64,000 bases of DNA from Azophilus sp965200465 (GTDB lineage Bacteria > Pseudomonadota > Gammaproteobacteria > Pseudomonadales > Azotimanducaceae). Below, in pieces: positions 16,765-25,757 of the stretch. A program made the translations under genes and the position numbers. Each line of letters starts with the position of its first letter. Position 1 is the stretch's first letter. The notes under the pieces were generated by a model, which did not search any database, had not been told where the DNA came from, and was given only the letters and a program-made list of their open reading frames with translations. The stretch lies in contig OZ241358.1 in assembly GCA_965200465.1 (NCBI GenBank), forward strand, positions 2,356,001-2,420,000. The letters are read 5' to 3'.

Positions 16765-18066
16765 TCAGTCCCCTTGTTGGCGCAGTGCGGTTGAGGAGAT
16801 GTCGGCTCGGAACTCAGCCTCGCTCACGGCCAGGCACATTTCCCGCAAAGCCGGGGGCAGCTCCACTTCGGCCAAGCCCTGAAAGGCGGCGTTGAGGGTG
16901 CGCCCGAAGACTAGGAACCGCGCCTTCCGGGCCGCAAGCGCCGCCAACGCCCGGTGCAGGCCGGCTTCGCCGCCGTAGTAGCGGGGGTCCGCGATGCGGA
17001 CTAGGGTGTCGACGCCAACGATGAAGGTGGCGCCGGGAAAGCGCTTCGCCTTCTCCACGAAGCTGGACAGGCGGGTGAGCCACACCGGGTGCTCGAATTG
17101 GGCCAGCCGCCGCTGGATTGCAACGTAGTCCAGAAGGGGCTTGTCGATGTTCTGCACGGAAAGCTCGAAGGCGCCGGCCAGCTTGGTCTTGGCCTCGGCT
17201 ACGGCCATCATGCGCCGGTGGCCCTCGTGCAGGGGGTTGAAGGCGCCGGGAAACAGCAGCTTGCCGCATCGGTCCAATGGCGGCGCCCCCGCGCCGGCGA
17301 TGTCGCCGTTCCCTGGCTGCGAAGAAAACGCCCCGCGGCGCGGGTCCACGAAAATTGCCTTGCTGGCGCCGCTGATGAGGCTGCGCCAAGGCTTGGGGGC
17401 CAGCACCCGCTCGACCCTCCCCGCCTCGCCCGCCGGCAACCCTGCTTGTGGTTGGTTGGGCGCCCTTGATTCGGCGTCCGCCGCGGCCGTGGTCGGTTTT
17501 CCCGGCGTCTCCAGCTCCAGCGCCTGCAACAGCGTCCGCCAGCAATGCTCCACCAGCGCCGCTTCCTGGGCGGGCCGCTCCCCGGCAAGCGCCAAGGCCG
17601 CATGGTGGGTTTGGGCCAGCGTTTGCACGGCGATGTGGGCACGGCAAGGGCCGCGTTTGGCGTGGTCCGTGGCCAAGCTGGCGGTGGCCGCGAAGCCGAA
17701 GAGCTGGTCTGCGGCCGGCACCGCATTCGCATCGGCGGGAAGCGCATCGGCGCCCCCAACAGCGGCTGGTTCGGCGCTGTGCGCCAGTTGCAATGCCCGT
17801 TGCAGGGCGACCATGGCCATGGCTCTAGCCGTCGCCCCGCTGCACGCCTGTTCCGGCTGGCCGCCCAGCAGTTCGGCTAAGCTAGCCGCCGCGTAGGGAA
17901 CCTTGGCCTCCAGGACGGTGCGGGAGGCACCGGCCTCGCTGAGCATTTCGCTCAGGAACCCCGCACCGCCAGTCAGGTGGAACGCGCCCCGCCAAGGGCT
18001 GCGATGAAGCCGCTTGGCGCGATCACTGTTGGACTGCATGACGTATTTGGAGCGGGTTTCCCTCAT
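16765..18066 (-). CDS. CinA-like domain fused to a nucleotidyltransferase (NMNAT-like) domain
   Basis: Two parts are visible in 433 residues. Residues of about 30-180 resemble the CinA C-terminal/PncC amidase fold (HLTGGAGFLSEMLSEAGASRTVLEAKVPYA, then a CSGATARAMA helix and FGFAATASLATDHAKRG). The C-terminal 190 or so residues form a cytidylyltransferase-like Rossmann domain, with the phosphate loop LFPGAFNPLHEGHRRMM (the HxGH motif as HEGH) and a late DISSTALRQQ like the ISSTxIR motif. The same pairing is known in uncharacterised plant and fungal proteins. A role in pyridine nucleotide salvage is a reasonable inference only. Between the domains is an Ala/Pro-rich linker. It overlaps the preceding hydrolase gene by 4 bases, so the two form an operon. 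Confidence 0.8.
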   Translation of the reverse strand: MRETRSKYVMQSNSDRAKRLHRSPWRGAFHLTGGAGFLSEMLSEAGASRTVLEAKVPYAAASLAELLGGQPEQACSGATARAMAMVALQRALQLAHSAEPAAVGGADALPADANAVPAADQLFGFAATASLATDHAKRGPCRAHIAVQTLAQTHHAALALAGERPAQEAALVEHCWRTLLQALELETPGKPTTAAADAESRAPNQPQAGLPAGEAGRVERVLAPKPWRSLISGASKAIFVDPRRGAFSSQPGNGDIAGAGAPPLDRCGKLLFPGAFNPLHEGHRRMMAVAEAKTKLAGAFELSVQNIDKPLLDYVAIQRRLAQFEHPVWLTRLSSFVEKAKRFPGATFIVGVDTLVRIADPRYYGGEAGLHRALAALAARKARFLVFGRTLNAAFQGLAEVELPPALREMCLAVSEAEFRADISSTALRQQGD

Positions 18067-18932
18067 GCGGCCAGAAAGGCGCGGGTTCGCGCCACGAACT
18101 CATCGAGCCGGTCATGGTGCAGCCAGTGGCCGGCGTCCTTGATGCTGGCCACTTGGACGTTCCTGAAATATTGGGTGCGCCCGTCCTCCTGCGGATTGGA
18201 AGCCCAGCTTTCCTTGCCGTGGAACAGCAGGGTGGGGCAGGTGATGCGCCCGTAAAGCTCGTTCATTTCCGCCTCGGGCAGGCCGATGGGCGGAAAGGCG
18301 CGGATGTAGTTGTCGAACTTCCAACTGTAGGTGCCGTCTTCGTTTTGGTTGCTGCCGTGGATGGTCAGATGCCGGGCTTGGGCTTCCTTAAGGTGCGGGT
18401 TCTCCGTCTGCATCCGCTCGTAGGCGTCCTCCAAGGACTTGTAGCGGCGCGGAATGCGCCCGGCGATGTGCCGCAGTTCGTCAATCCACCCATGCAGCCG
18501 CTCCGCCGGGGGCCGTTTGATGCGCTCCTCAACGAAGGCCGGCGGCGGACCCATGCCCTCTATGGACACCAGCTTGACCACCGTTTCCGGGTAGAGGCCG
18601 GCGTAAAGCAAGGAGATTGCGCCGCCCAAGGAGTGGCCGATGATGGTCACCGGCGTGTGTTGGCGCTGATGCAGCAGTTGCGCCACATCGTAAACGTAGT
18701 CCACCTGGTTGTAGCCGCCGCCGAGCAGCCACTGCGAATCCCCATGGCCGCGCAGGTCGGGCGCTATGATGTGGTGCTCGTCGCGGAACTCCTGGGCCAC
18801 CCAGTCCCAGTTGCGGCAGTGGTCGCGGCCGCCGTGGACCAGCAGCATGGGCGGCGCCTCCTCGTTGCCCCAATCCACATAGTGCAGGCGCAGCCGTTGC
18901 GAGAAGTAGATGTGTGAGGTCGGTCCTTCCAT
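18063..18932 (-). CDS. alpha/beta hydrolase
   Basis: This 289-residue hydrolase has the oxyanion segment LLVHGGRDHCRNWD, the nucleophile elbow GHSLGG (Ser), the PDLRGHGDS loop, and a late GHWLHHD supplying the catalytic His. The acid is probably the Asp or Glu after the ITCPTLLFHGKES strand. No signal peptide is seen, so it is cytoplasmic. Substrate unknown: esters, epoxides or meta-cleavage products are all possible. The stop overlaps the start of the CinA-like/nucleotidyltransferase gene by 4 bases. Confidence 0.92.
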   Translation of the reverse strand: MEGPTSHIYFSQRLRLHYVDWGNEEAPPMLLVHGGRDHCRNWDWVAQEFRDEHHIIAPDLRGHGDSQWLLGGGYNQVDYVYDVAQLLHQRQHTPVTIIGHSLGGAISLLYAGLYPETVVKLVSIEGMGPPPAFVEERIKRPPAERLHGWIDELRHIAGRIPRRYKSLEDAYERMQTENPHLKEAQARHLTIHGSNQNEDGTYSWKFDNYIRAFPPIGLPEAEMNELYGRITCPTLLFHGKESWASNPQEDGRTQYFRNVQVASIKDAGHWLHHDRLDEFVARTRAFLAA

Positions 18933-19065
18933 GCGTCAATTCCCAATGCGGCCGGCCCGCGCATCAACCGCCGGCGGCCCAACTAAGGAAATGCTTGGAT
19001 TCGCCCAGGAAATGCAGCCCAAGGCCTGAACTTAGCGGCGGGCTGCGGAATTCCCGCCGCCGCCG

Positions 19066-19977
<912 letters not shown>

Positions 19978-20147
19978 CGTTCCTTCGTTGCCGCCAATGC
20001 CGTCTTGGCCGCCGCTAAAGTTGCCGTGCGGCGGATTCTAGCACTTGCCGCCGCCGAATGCCAAACCCTGTGTACACCTCTTGGTTCACCGGCCCACAAT
20101 CCGTTCATGGGGACGATTGCCAAAAAAGCAACCCCAGGAAGGGCCGC

Positions 20148-20621
20148 CTAACGGGGCGCAAAGGCCGCCCTGACGGCGGGGTGGACGAAGTTGCTGACAT
20201 CGCCGCCGAGGGAGGCGATTTCCCGCACCAAGGTGGAGGAAATGAAGGAGCATTCCTTGGAGGTGGGCAAAAAGACGTACTCGATTTCAGGGTCCAAGGA
20301 CTGATTCATCTCCGCCATCTGGAACTCATAGTCGAAGTCCGTGACGGTGCGCAGCCCACGGAGGATGAAGGTGGTGTTCTTGGAGCGCACGTAATCGACC
20401 AAGAGCGTATTGAACCCCTCCACGGAAACTCGGTCGCCAAACTCCGCCAAAACCTCTCGGCAAAGCTCAATGCGGCTCTTGAGGTGAACTTCCGGCGCCT
20501 TCTGCGAAGAAGTGCCGATGGCCAGGACCACATGGTCGAACAGGTTCAGCGCCCGCTTGACCAAATCCGTGTGGCCATTGGTGATCGGGTCGAAGGAGCC
20601 GGGGTAAACGACAACGGACAT
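20148..20621 (-). CDS. coaD: phosphopantetheine adenylyltransferase CoaD
   Basis: CoaD adenylylates 4'-phosphopantetheine to dephospho-CoA, the fourth step of CoA synthesis. The 157-residue protein has the nucleotidyltransferase loop YPGSFDPITNGHTDLV, ILRGLRTVTDFDYEFQMAEMN, and SFISSTLVREIASLGGDV, all characteristic. The ATG at 20621 gives the usual length. It lies downstream of rsmD (53 bases apart), a common bacterial pairing. coaBC, the preceding enzyme of the pathway, is also in the window at 26471. Confidence 0.96.
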   Translation of the reverse strand: MSVVVYPGSFDPITNGHTDLVKRALNLFDHVVLAIGTSSQKAPEVHLKSRIELCREVLAEFGDRVSVEGFNTLLVDYVRSKNTTFILRGLRTVTDFDYEFQMAEMNQSLDPEIEYVFLPTSKECSFISSTLVREIASLGGDVSNFVHPAVRAAFAPR

Positions 20622-20674
20622 CGGGTGCCTAAGCCTTGCGGAAACCGGCCCTGATGGTATCGGCGAGGTTGCGG

Positions 20675-21274
20675 CTAGGCAAGAATCCGGCGCAGCAGCC
20701 CGAAGCGGTTGGCCCCGACCTTGCCGTCCCGCACGGTCGTCCAACCGCTAAGGTCCAGCGCAGCGCCGGCGCTGGTTTCGAAATAGACCAAGCCATCAGG
20801 GCGCAGCAGGCCGCCGCCGGCCAGCAAGGCCAGCACCCTGGGCAATTGCGCGGAGGAGAACGGCGGGTCGAGGAAGACGCAGTTCCAACCCGCCAGCCGC
20901 TTGCCGCCTAGGGAAATTCCCTTGCCGACCGCTTGCCGAAGAAAGGAGAGCGCCGCTTGGCGGCGCACCAACAGCCGCCGTGCGCCCAGCCTAGCGCCGT
21001 TTTCGCGCAGGGCTTGCGCCACCTGGCGGTCCGCCTCCACGAGCGTCAGGCTGCCGGCGCCCCGGGAGAGCGCCTCGAAGCCAAGCGCTCCGCTGCCGGC
21101 GAAGAGATCCAAGCAGTCCGCTCCGGCGATCGTCGGCGCCAACCAGCTGAACAGCGTCTCCCGCACCTGGGCGAGGGTTGGGCGCAGATCGTCCCGGCGC
21201 GGAAAGCTGAGCTTTCGCCCCTTCCAGAAACCGCCGATAATGCGGACTTGATTGCGCGGCATTTGCGCAACCAT
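20675..21274 (-). CDS. rsmD: 16S rRNA (guanine-966-N2)-methyltransferase RsmD
   Basis: RsmD methylates G966 of 16S rRNA. The protein of about 199 residues begins near VRIIGGFWKGRKL and has LRPTLAQVRETLFSWL, the SAM loop CLDLFAGSGALGFEALSRGA and the catalytic DPPF motif (VFLDPPFSS). Starts at ATG 21274 or ATG 21262 both fit; the longer open frame runs antisense through ftsY and is not coding there. It is divergent from ftsY with about 50 bases between, the arrangement seen in E. coli and Pseudomonas. Confidence 0.95.
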   Translation of the reverse strand: MVAQMPRNQVRIIGGFWKGRKLSFPRRDDLRPTLAQVRETLFSWLAPTIAGADCLDLFAGSGALGFEALSRGAGSLTLVEADRQVAQALRENGARLGARRLLVRRQAALSFLRQAVGKGISLGGKRLAGWNCVFLDPPFSSAQLPRVLALLAGGGLLRPDGLVYFETSAGAALDLSGWTTVRDGKVGANRFGLLRRILA

Positions 21275-21323
21275 ATCCCAAGACGCTGGGTGTTTGTAAA
21301 CTGCGCACGGCAATGAAGCGCCA

Positions 21324-22277
21324 ATGAGCGAAATCGAAGCTGAGGAGCCGGTCTGGAGGCGGCTCAAGGACGGGTTGGGCAAGACTCGCCGGCGCTTTGC
21401 CGAAGGGGTCGGCAATCTGCTGCTTGGCCAGCGCACAATCGACGAGAACACCCTGGAGGGCTTGGAAACCGCGTTGCTCATGACCGACGTGGGCGCGAAC
21501 GCCACGGAGCGCATCATTGGGGAGTTGACCGCCCAAGTGCGGCGCCGGGAGCTCGGCGACGCCCAAGCCCTGCGCCAAGCCTTGGCCGCACTGTTGAAAA
21601 AGCAGCTCGAACCTTTGCAGTCGCCCTTTAGGGTGGGCGATGCGCGTCCATTCGTCGTGCTGATGGTGGGGGTCAACGGCGTCGGCAAGACCACCACCAT
21701 GGGCAAGCTGGCCAAATGCCTGCAAGACCAAGGGCGGCGCGTCCTGCTCGCTGCAGGGGACACCTTTCGCGCCGCCGCGGTGGAGCAGCTTCAGCACTGG
21801 GGGGAGCGCAACGGCGTGCCGGTAATCGCCCAACGACAAGGCTCGGACAGCGCCTCCGTGGTCTATGATGCCGTGGTGGCGGCCAAGGCGCGCGGCCGCG
21901 ACGTGGTGCTGGCGGACACGGCGGGGCGCTTGCAGACCAAGGCGAACCTCATGCAGGAACTCAGGAAAGTCCGGCGGGTGGTGCAGAGGCTCGATGACGC
22001 CGCCCCCCAAGAAGTGCTGCTGGTGCTTGACGCCGGCACCGGCCAGAACGCCTTAAGCCAAGTGGCGGAGTTCGACGCCGCCGTGGGCCTGACCGGTTTC
22101 GTGGTCACCAAGCTGGACGGCAGCGCCAAGGCCGGCGTCATCATCGCCGTCGCCCACCAATTGCAGCAGGCGGGTGCGCCAAAACCCATTTACTTCATCG
22201 GCGTGGGGGAAGGGCTGGACGACCTGAAGCCCTTTGACGCCAACGCTTTTGTGGATGCGCTGCTGGCGCCGGAGTAG
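21324..22277 (+). CDS. ftsY: signal recognition particle receptor FtsY
   Basis: FtsY is the membrane-associated SRP receptor GTPase. The 317 residues cover the N domain and the G domain: VGVNGVGKTTTMGKLA (G1), AGDTFRAAAVEQL, DTAGRLQTKANLM (G3), TKLDGSAKAG (G4) and FIGVGEGLDDLKPF. It lacks the long acidic A domain of the E. coli protein (497 residues); only about 20 residues precede the N domain, a short form found in many bacteria. It heads the ftsYEX operon. Confidence 0.96.
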   Translation: MSEIEAEEPVWRRLKDGLGKTRRRFAEGVGNLLLGQRTIDENTLEGLETALLMTDVGANATERIIGELTAQVRRRELGDAQALRQALAALLKKQLEPLQSPFRVGDARPFVVLMVGVNGVGKTTTMGKLAKCLQDQGRRVLLAAGDTFRAAAVEQLQHWGERNGVPVIAQRQGSDSASVVYDAVVAAKARGRDVVLADTAGRLQTKANLMQELRKVRRVVQRLDDAAPQEVLLVLDAGTGQNALSQVAEFDAAVGLTGFVVTKLDGSAKAGVIIAVAHQLQQAGAPKPIYFIGVGEGLDDLKPFDANAFVDALLAPE

Positions 22278-22281
22278 CGGT

Positions 22282-22977
22282 TTGGGCCAAGTCGAATTTC
22301 ATAACGTTTACAAGCGCTACCCCAACGGCTTTGAAGCGCTGAAGGACGTCTCCCTAGTCTTTGAGGAAGGCTCCATGACGTTTCTGACCGGGCATTCCGG
22401 GGCCGGCAAGACCACCTTGCTGAAGCTGCTGCTCTCCGTGGCCCGACCCACCCAAGGCCAGATTCTGGTAAACGACGTCAACATCAGCCAATTGGACTCC
22501 CGCCAACTGTGCTGCTACCGGCAAAATCTTGGCGCTGTCTTTCAAGACCACAACCTGCTGGGGGTGCGCACCGTGTTTGACAACGTGGCGCTGCCCCTGC
22601 GGGTGGCCGGCATGGGCGAGCGGGATGTGGGCCGTCGGGTGCGCGCCGCGCTGACCCGGGTGGGGCTGCTGCAAAGGGAGTCCTTGCTGCCCGGGCAACT
22701 GTCCATCGGCGAGCAGCAGAGAGTGGGCATTGCCAGGGCGGTGGTGAGCCGTCCCAAAATACTGCTGGCCGACGAGCCCACCGGGAACCTGGACCCGGAA
22801 CTGTCCCGGGACATCATGGCGCTGTTCCAGCAATTCAACCATGTGGGCGCCACCGTCATCGTCGCCAGCCACGACCGCAGCCTGATCGACAGCATGGACA
22901 AACCCGTGATCGAGCTGAACCACGGGGTTTTGCTGCGGGGAGGCGCCGATGCACCGCCTCCCTCCAATGAGGCCTAG
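22282..22977 (+). CDS. ftsE: cell division ATP-binding protein FtsE
   Basis: FtsE is the ABC ATPase that, with FtsX, controls septal peptidoglycan hydrolysis through EnvC. The start is a TTG at 22282, four bases after the ftsY stop, giving 231 residues beginning MGQVEFHNVYKRYPNG. Walker A is GHSGAGKTT, the signature is LSIGEQQRVGIARA and Walker B is ILLADEPTGNLD. The usual signature is LSGGEQQR or LSTGEQQR, so Ile in the third position is unusual. The partner effector EnvC is also encoded in the window at 60516. Confidence 0.95.
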   Translation: MGQVEFHNVYKRYPNGFEALKDVSLVFEEGSMTFLTGHSGAGKTTLLKLLLSVARPTQGQILVNDVNISQLDSRQLCCYRQNLGAVFQDHNLLGVRTVFDNVALPLRVAGMGERDVGRRVRAALTRVGLLQRESLLPGQLSIGEQQRVGIARAVVSRPKILLADEPTGNLDPELSRDIMALFQQFNHVGATVIVASHDRSLIDSMDKPVIELNHGVLLRGGADAPPPSNEA

Positions 22978-22990
22978 GAGCTAACCGACA

Positions 22991-23941
22991 GTGCGCAGCA
23001 AGCGTCCGCAAAGCCCTTGGCCGCGCCCGTCGCGCCGTTCTTCGCACTGGCAAGACCACTATCGAGTGGCCCAGGACATGCTGCAATTCACCTCCAGCCG
23101 GGTCGGCACCAGCCTCTTGGTGTGGACGCTGGTGGGCATTGCCTTGGCGCTGCCGGCGAGCCTAATGCTGACCCAGGCCAATCTATCCCGTTTGGCGGCG
23201 GACTGGGGCGGGCGTCCGGGCATTTCGGTCTATTTCGAACTGGGCGCCAAAGACGCCCCTTTGCTGGCCATGCGACTGGACCAGTTGCCGGAGGTGGAGT
23301 CCGTGGCGTTGACCGGCCAGGACGAGGCCTTAAGGGAATTCCTCCAGCACACCAACCTGCATGACGCCTTGGCGGATTTGCAGACCAACCCGCTGCCCGC
23401 CTCCCTGCGCGTGACGGTTGCGACCAGCGTCACGGCGGAGCAACTAGATGGGATGTCAGCGCGGTTGCGCAAGGAAAACGGCGTCGCCGAGGTGGTGGTG
23501 GAGCGCACCTGGCTGACGCGCATCAACGCCGCCTCCCGGCTGGCGCAGCGGCTCGGTTTGGTGCTGGGCGTTTTGTTCGGGGTCGGCACCGTGCTCATCA
23601 CCGCCACCACCGTGCGCCTCGCCATAGAGGCGCAGCTCGACGAGCTCAAGGTGATGAAACTGGTCGGCGCCAGCGATGGGCAGATTCGGCGTCCCTTTCT
23701 GTATTTCGGCGCATTCTACGGGGTCGGCGGCGGACTGTTCGCGGCCATGCTGCTCAGCGTGGGCCTGCTCGCCCTGGAGACGCCCTTGCGGGGGCTGCTG
23801 GGCAGCTTTGACGAAACCCTTGAACTGCGCGGCTTCGACACCCTGTTCGTCTTGCAACTGCTGGCCATCGGCGGCGCCCTCGGCGTTGCCGGAGCGGTGC
23901 TGGCCGTGCGGCAGCGGCTGTCCCGACTGGACGTGCTCTGA
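22991..23941 (+). CDS. ftsX: cell division protein FtsX
   Basis: FtsX is the membrane partner of FtsE. The 316-residue protein starts at GTG 22991 with GGAG upstream. A basic cytoplasmic N-terminus is followed by TM1 (LVWTLVGIALALPASLML), a periplasmic domain of about 110 residues that would contact EnvC, then three further TM segments (LVLGVLFGVGTVLITATTV, GAFYGVGGGLFAAMLLSVGLL, LQLLAIGGALGVAGAVLA). It ends one base before the convergent mutM stop. Confidence 0.94.
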   Translation: MRSKRPQSPWPRPSRRSSHWQDHYRVAQDMLQFTSSRVGTSLLVWTLVGIALALPASLMLTQANLSRLAADWGGRPGISVYFELGAKDAPLLAMRLDQLPEVESVALTGQDEALREFLQHTNLHDALADLQTNPLPASLRVTVATSVTAEQLDGMSARLRKENGVAEVVVERTWLTRINAASRLAQRLGLVLGVLFGVGTVLITATTVRLAIEAQLDELKVMKLVGASDGQIRRPFLYFGAFYGVGGGLFAAMLLSVGLLALETPLRGLLGSFDETLELRGFDTLFVLQLLAIGGALGVAGAVLAVRQRLSRLDVL

Positions 23942-23942
23942 A

Positions 23943-24761
23943 CTATCGGGCGGCTTGGCAGCGCGGGCAGAACACCGTGGACCGGCCGCCAATTCGCCTT
24001 TGCTTCAAGACGGCGCCGCAACGCCGGCAGGGCTTTCCGGTTCTGCCGTAAACGTTCAGTTGCCGCCTGAAGTAACCCGGCCGGCCGTCGCCGCCCACGA
24101 AGTCCCGCAAGGTGGTGCCGCCGGCCTCCACGGCTTGATTCAGCACCCGCTTGATGGACTCCGCCAAGGCTGCGAAGCCCTTCAAGGTCACTCGACCGGC
24201 CGCCGTCGAGGGCCGAATGCCGGCCAAGAACAGGGATTCCGCCGCATAGATGTTGCCAACGCCCACGAGGACGCGGCTGTCCATGATGAAGCTCTTCACC
24301 GCCACCTTGCGGTTCTTGGCGCAATCCTTGAGATGGCGACCGGTCAGGCCGTCGCTCAGCGGCTCCACCCCCAAATGGGCCAACAGCGGATGCGCCTCGG
24401 CGGCCCCGGGCTGCCAGCGAATGCAGCCGAATCGCCTTGGGTCATTCAGGCGCAGAACTTTGCCGCCGCTGAACGTCAAATCCACATGATCGTGGCGCTG
24501 CGGCTTGGGTGCCGGCGCCGACACTAGGCGCAGGCTGCCGGACATGCCCAGATGCAGCAACAGCACGCCGGGAGGGAATTGGAACAACAGGTATTTCGCC
24601 CGTCGGTTCAGGGCCAGCAGGCGATGGCCCTTGAGCAACGCCGGAATTTCAACGGGCCAGCGCAAAGCGGGATTGCGCAGGGTCCAGCCGTCAAGGCGAC
24701 GGCCCACCACATGGGCCTGCAGGCCGCGTCTGGTGGTTTCGACCTCCGGCAGTTCCGGCAC
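23943..24761 (-). CDS. mutM: formamidopyrimidine-DNA glycosylase MutM (Fpg)
   Basis: MutM excises 8-oxoguanine and formamidopyrimidines by a bifunctional glycosylase/AP-lyase reaction. It starts at GTG 24761 so that the mature N-terminus is PELPEVETTRRGL, in which Pro is the catalytic nucleophile and Glu the acid. The damage-binding LNRRAKYLLF Lys and VGVGNIYAAESLF segments are present. The C-terminal zinc finger reads CRRCG then CPRCQ. Length is 272 residues, as in the family. It is followed in the same direction by nothing; rpmG and rpmB lie just upstream on the same strand. Confidence 0.96.
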   Translation of the reverse strand: MPELPEVETTRRGLQAHVVGRRLDGWTLRNPALRWPVEIPALLKGHRLLALNRRAKYLLFQFPPGVLLLHLGMSGSLRLVSAPAPKPQRHDHVDLTFSGGKVLRLNDPRRFGCIRWQPGAAEAHPLLAHLGVEPLSDGLTGRHLKDCAKNRKVAVKSFIMDSRVLVGVGNIYAAESLFLAGIRPSTAAGRVTLKGFAALAESIKRVLNQAVEAGGTTLRDFVGGDGRPGYFRRQLNVYGRTGKPCRRCGAVLKQRRIGGRSTVFCPRCQAAR

Positions 24762-24783
24762 AGGGGCAAAGCCCGGCGCTGGA

Positions 24784-24945
24784 CTACTTTATTTTGGCTT
24801 CCGTGTAAAGGACATGCTTGCGAACCACCGGATCAAACTTCCTGAGCTGCAGTTTGTCCGGCGTGCGGCGCTTGTTCTTGTCCGTGGTGTAGTAATGGCC
24901 GGTGCCCGCGCTCGAAACGAGCTTGATCTTGTCCCGATTGCCCAT
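24784..24945 (-). CDS. rpmG: 50S ribosomal protein bL33
   Basis: This 53-residue protein is too short for most gene lists. It begins MGNRDKIKLVSSAGTGHYYT and ends KHVLYTEAKIK, matching bL33 of E. coli (53-55 residues). It contains no zinc-binding Cys pairs, so it is the zinc-independent (C-minus) form. GGAGG lies 6-10 bases before the ATG at 24945. rpmB is 30 bases upstream and mutM 22 bases downstream, the conserved rpmB-rpmG-mutM order. Confidence 0.96.
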   Translation of the reverse strand: MGNRDKIKLVSSAGTGHYYTTDKNKRRTPDKLQLRKFDPVVRKHVLYTEAKIK

Positions 24946-24975
24946 TGAATAGCCTCCAGTCCGCAGCAGGCGGCG

Positions 24976-25212
24976 CTAAACCTTTTCGCCCCGCGCCCTT
25001 AGTTCGGCAAGCACCGGCTCTATGCCTTTTTTGTCGATGATGCGCATGCCCTTGGCGGAAACGCGCAGCCGCACGAAGCGCTTTTCGCCCTCCACCCAGA
25101 ACCGATGGTAGTGCAGATTCGGCGCAAAACGCCGCCGCGTTTTGTTCTGCGCATGGCTAACGTTGTTCCCCGCCATGGGGCGCTTGCCGGTTATTTGGCA
25201 CACTTGCGACAT
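24976..25212 (-). CDS. rpmB: 50S ribosomal protein bL28
   Basis: 78 residues, the same length as the E. coli protein. It begins MSQVCQITGKRPMAGNNVSHA and continues NKTRRRFAPNLHYHRFW, ending IDKKGIEPVLAELRARGEKV. The ATG at 25212 fits the family start; a TTG two codons earlier is also in frame. Paired with rpmG as in most gammaproteobacteria. Confidence 0.96.
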   Translation of the reverse strand: MSQVCQITGKRPMAGNNVSHAQNKTRRRFAPNLHYHRFWVEGEKRFVRLRVSAKGMRIIDKKGIEPVLAELRARGEKV

Positions 25213-25245
25213 AGCCAAGCCCCGGACTTAAGCCAATTAACCGCC

Positions 25246-25620
25246 TCAACCGCCGAGCACGTCGATCCTGGAGACGAAGCAATAGGAATTGTGCTTGCGT
25301 TCGTCATCCACCCAGAGCATCGCCGAACGCCCAGTGACGAAGGCCAACTGCGCGGAGTCGTACAGCCGCCGGGCCGCCGCCTTGCTGGTGTGCTCACCGG
25401 CGCAACTGAACGTCACCCAATTGCCGGAGCAGTTCAAGCCGGTGGCCTCCATGACGGAATGCTGCAACTGCGCCATGCAGCCGCCGAAAGCGCCGTCCTC
25501 GGCCGCCAGCGTTCTGACGACGTCAGTGGTCATGCGCGCCTGCGCGGCCTGCAAAGCCGCCGGCAGCGCCAAAAGAATCAGCGCGACGCCCAGCAAGCGG
25601 GCACTGTTGAATTTGTTCAT
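25246..25620 (-). CDS. secreted four-cysteine protein of unknown function
   Basis: I do not recognise this family. The 124-residue protein has a signal peptide (MNKFNSARLLGVALILLALPAALQA, likely cleaved after AxA). The exported part has four Cys (GGCMAQ, LNCSGN, SCAGEH, SYCFVS) that could form two disulfides in the periplasm. The ATG at 25620 has a strong AGGAGGT site. It lies between rpmB and radC, all on the minus strand. The last third (DSAQLAFVTGRSAMLWVDDERKHNSY) looks like a beta-rich fold. Possibly a small periplasmic or surface protein. Confidence 0.75.
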   Translation of the reverse strand: MNKFNSARLLGVALILLALPAALQAAQARMTTDVVRTLAAEDGAFGGCMAQLQHSVMEATGLNCSGNWVTFSCAGEHTSKAAARRLYDSAQLAFVTGRSAMLWVDDERKHNSYCFVSRIDVLGG

Positions 25621-25757
25621 GGGCCAACCTCCTGTTGCTGTTTGCTGAGCGTTCGCCGGCATTGGCACCCTGCCCAGCATCGGGGCGAACTCTACTGCAA
25701 AAAAAGCAACTTGCAAACCAATTTTTGCCGGCCGTTCGCCGCCGTCGGCGCCGGCGG

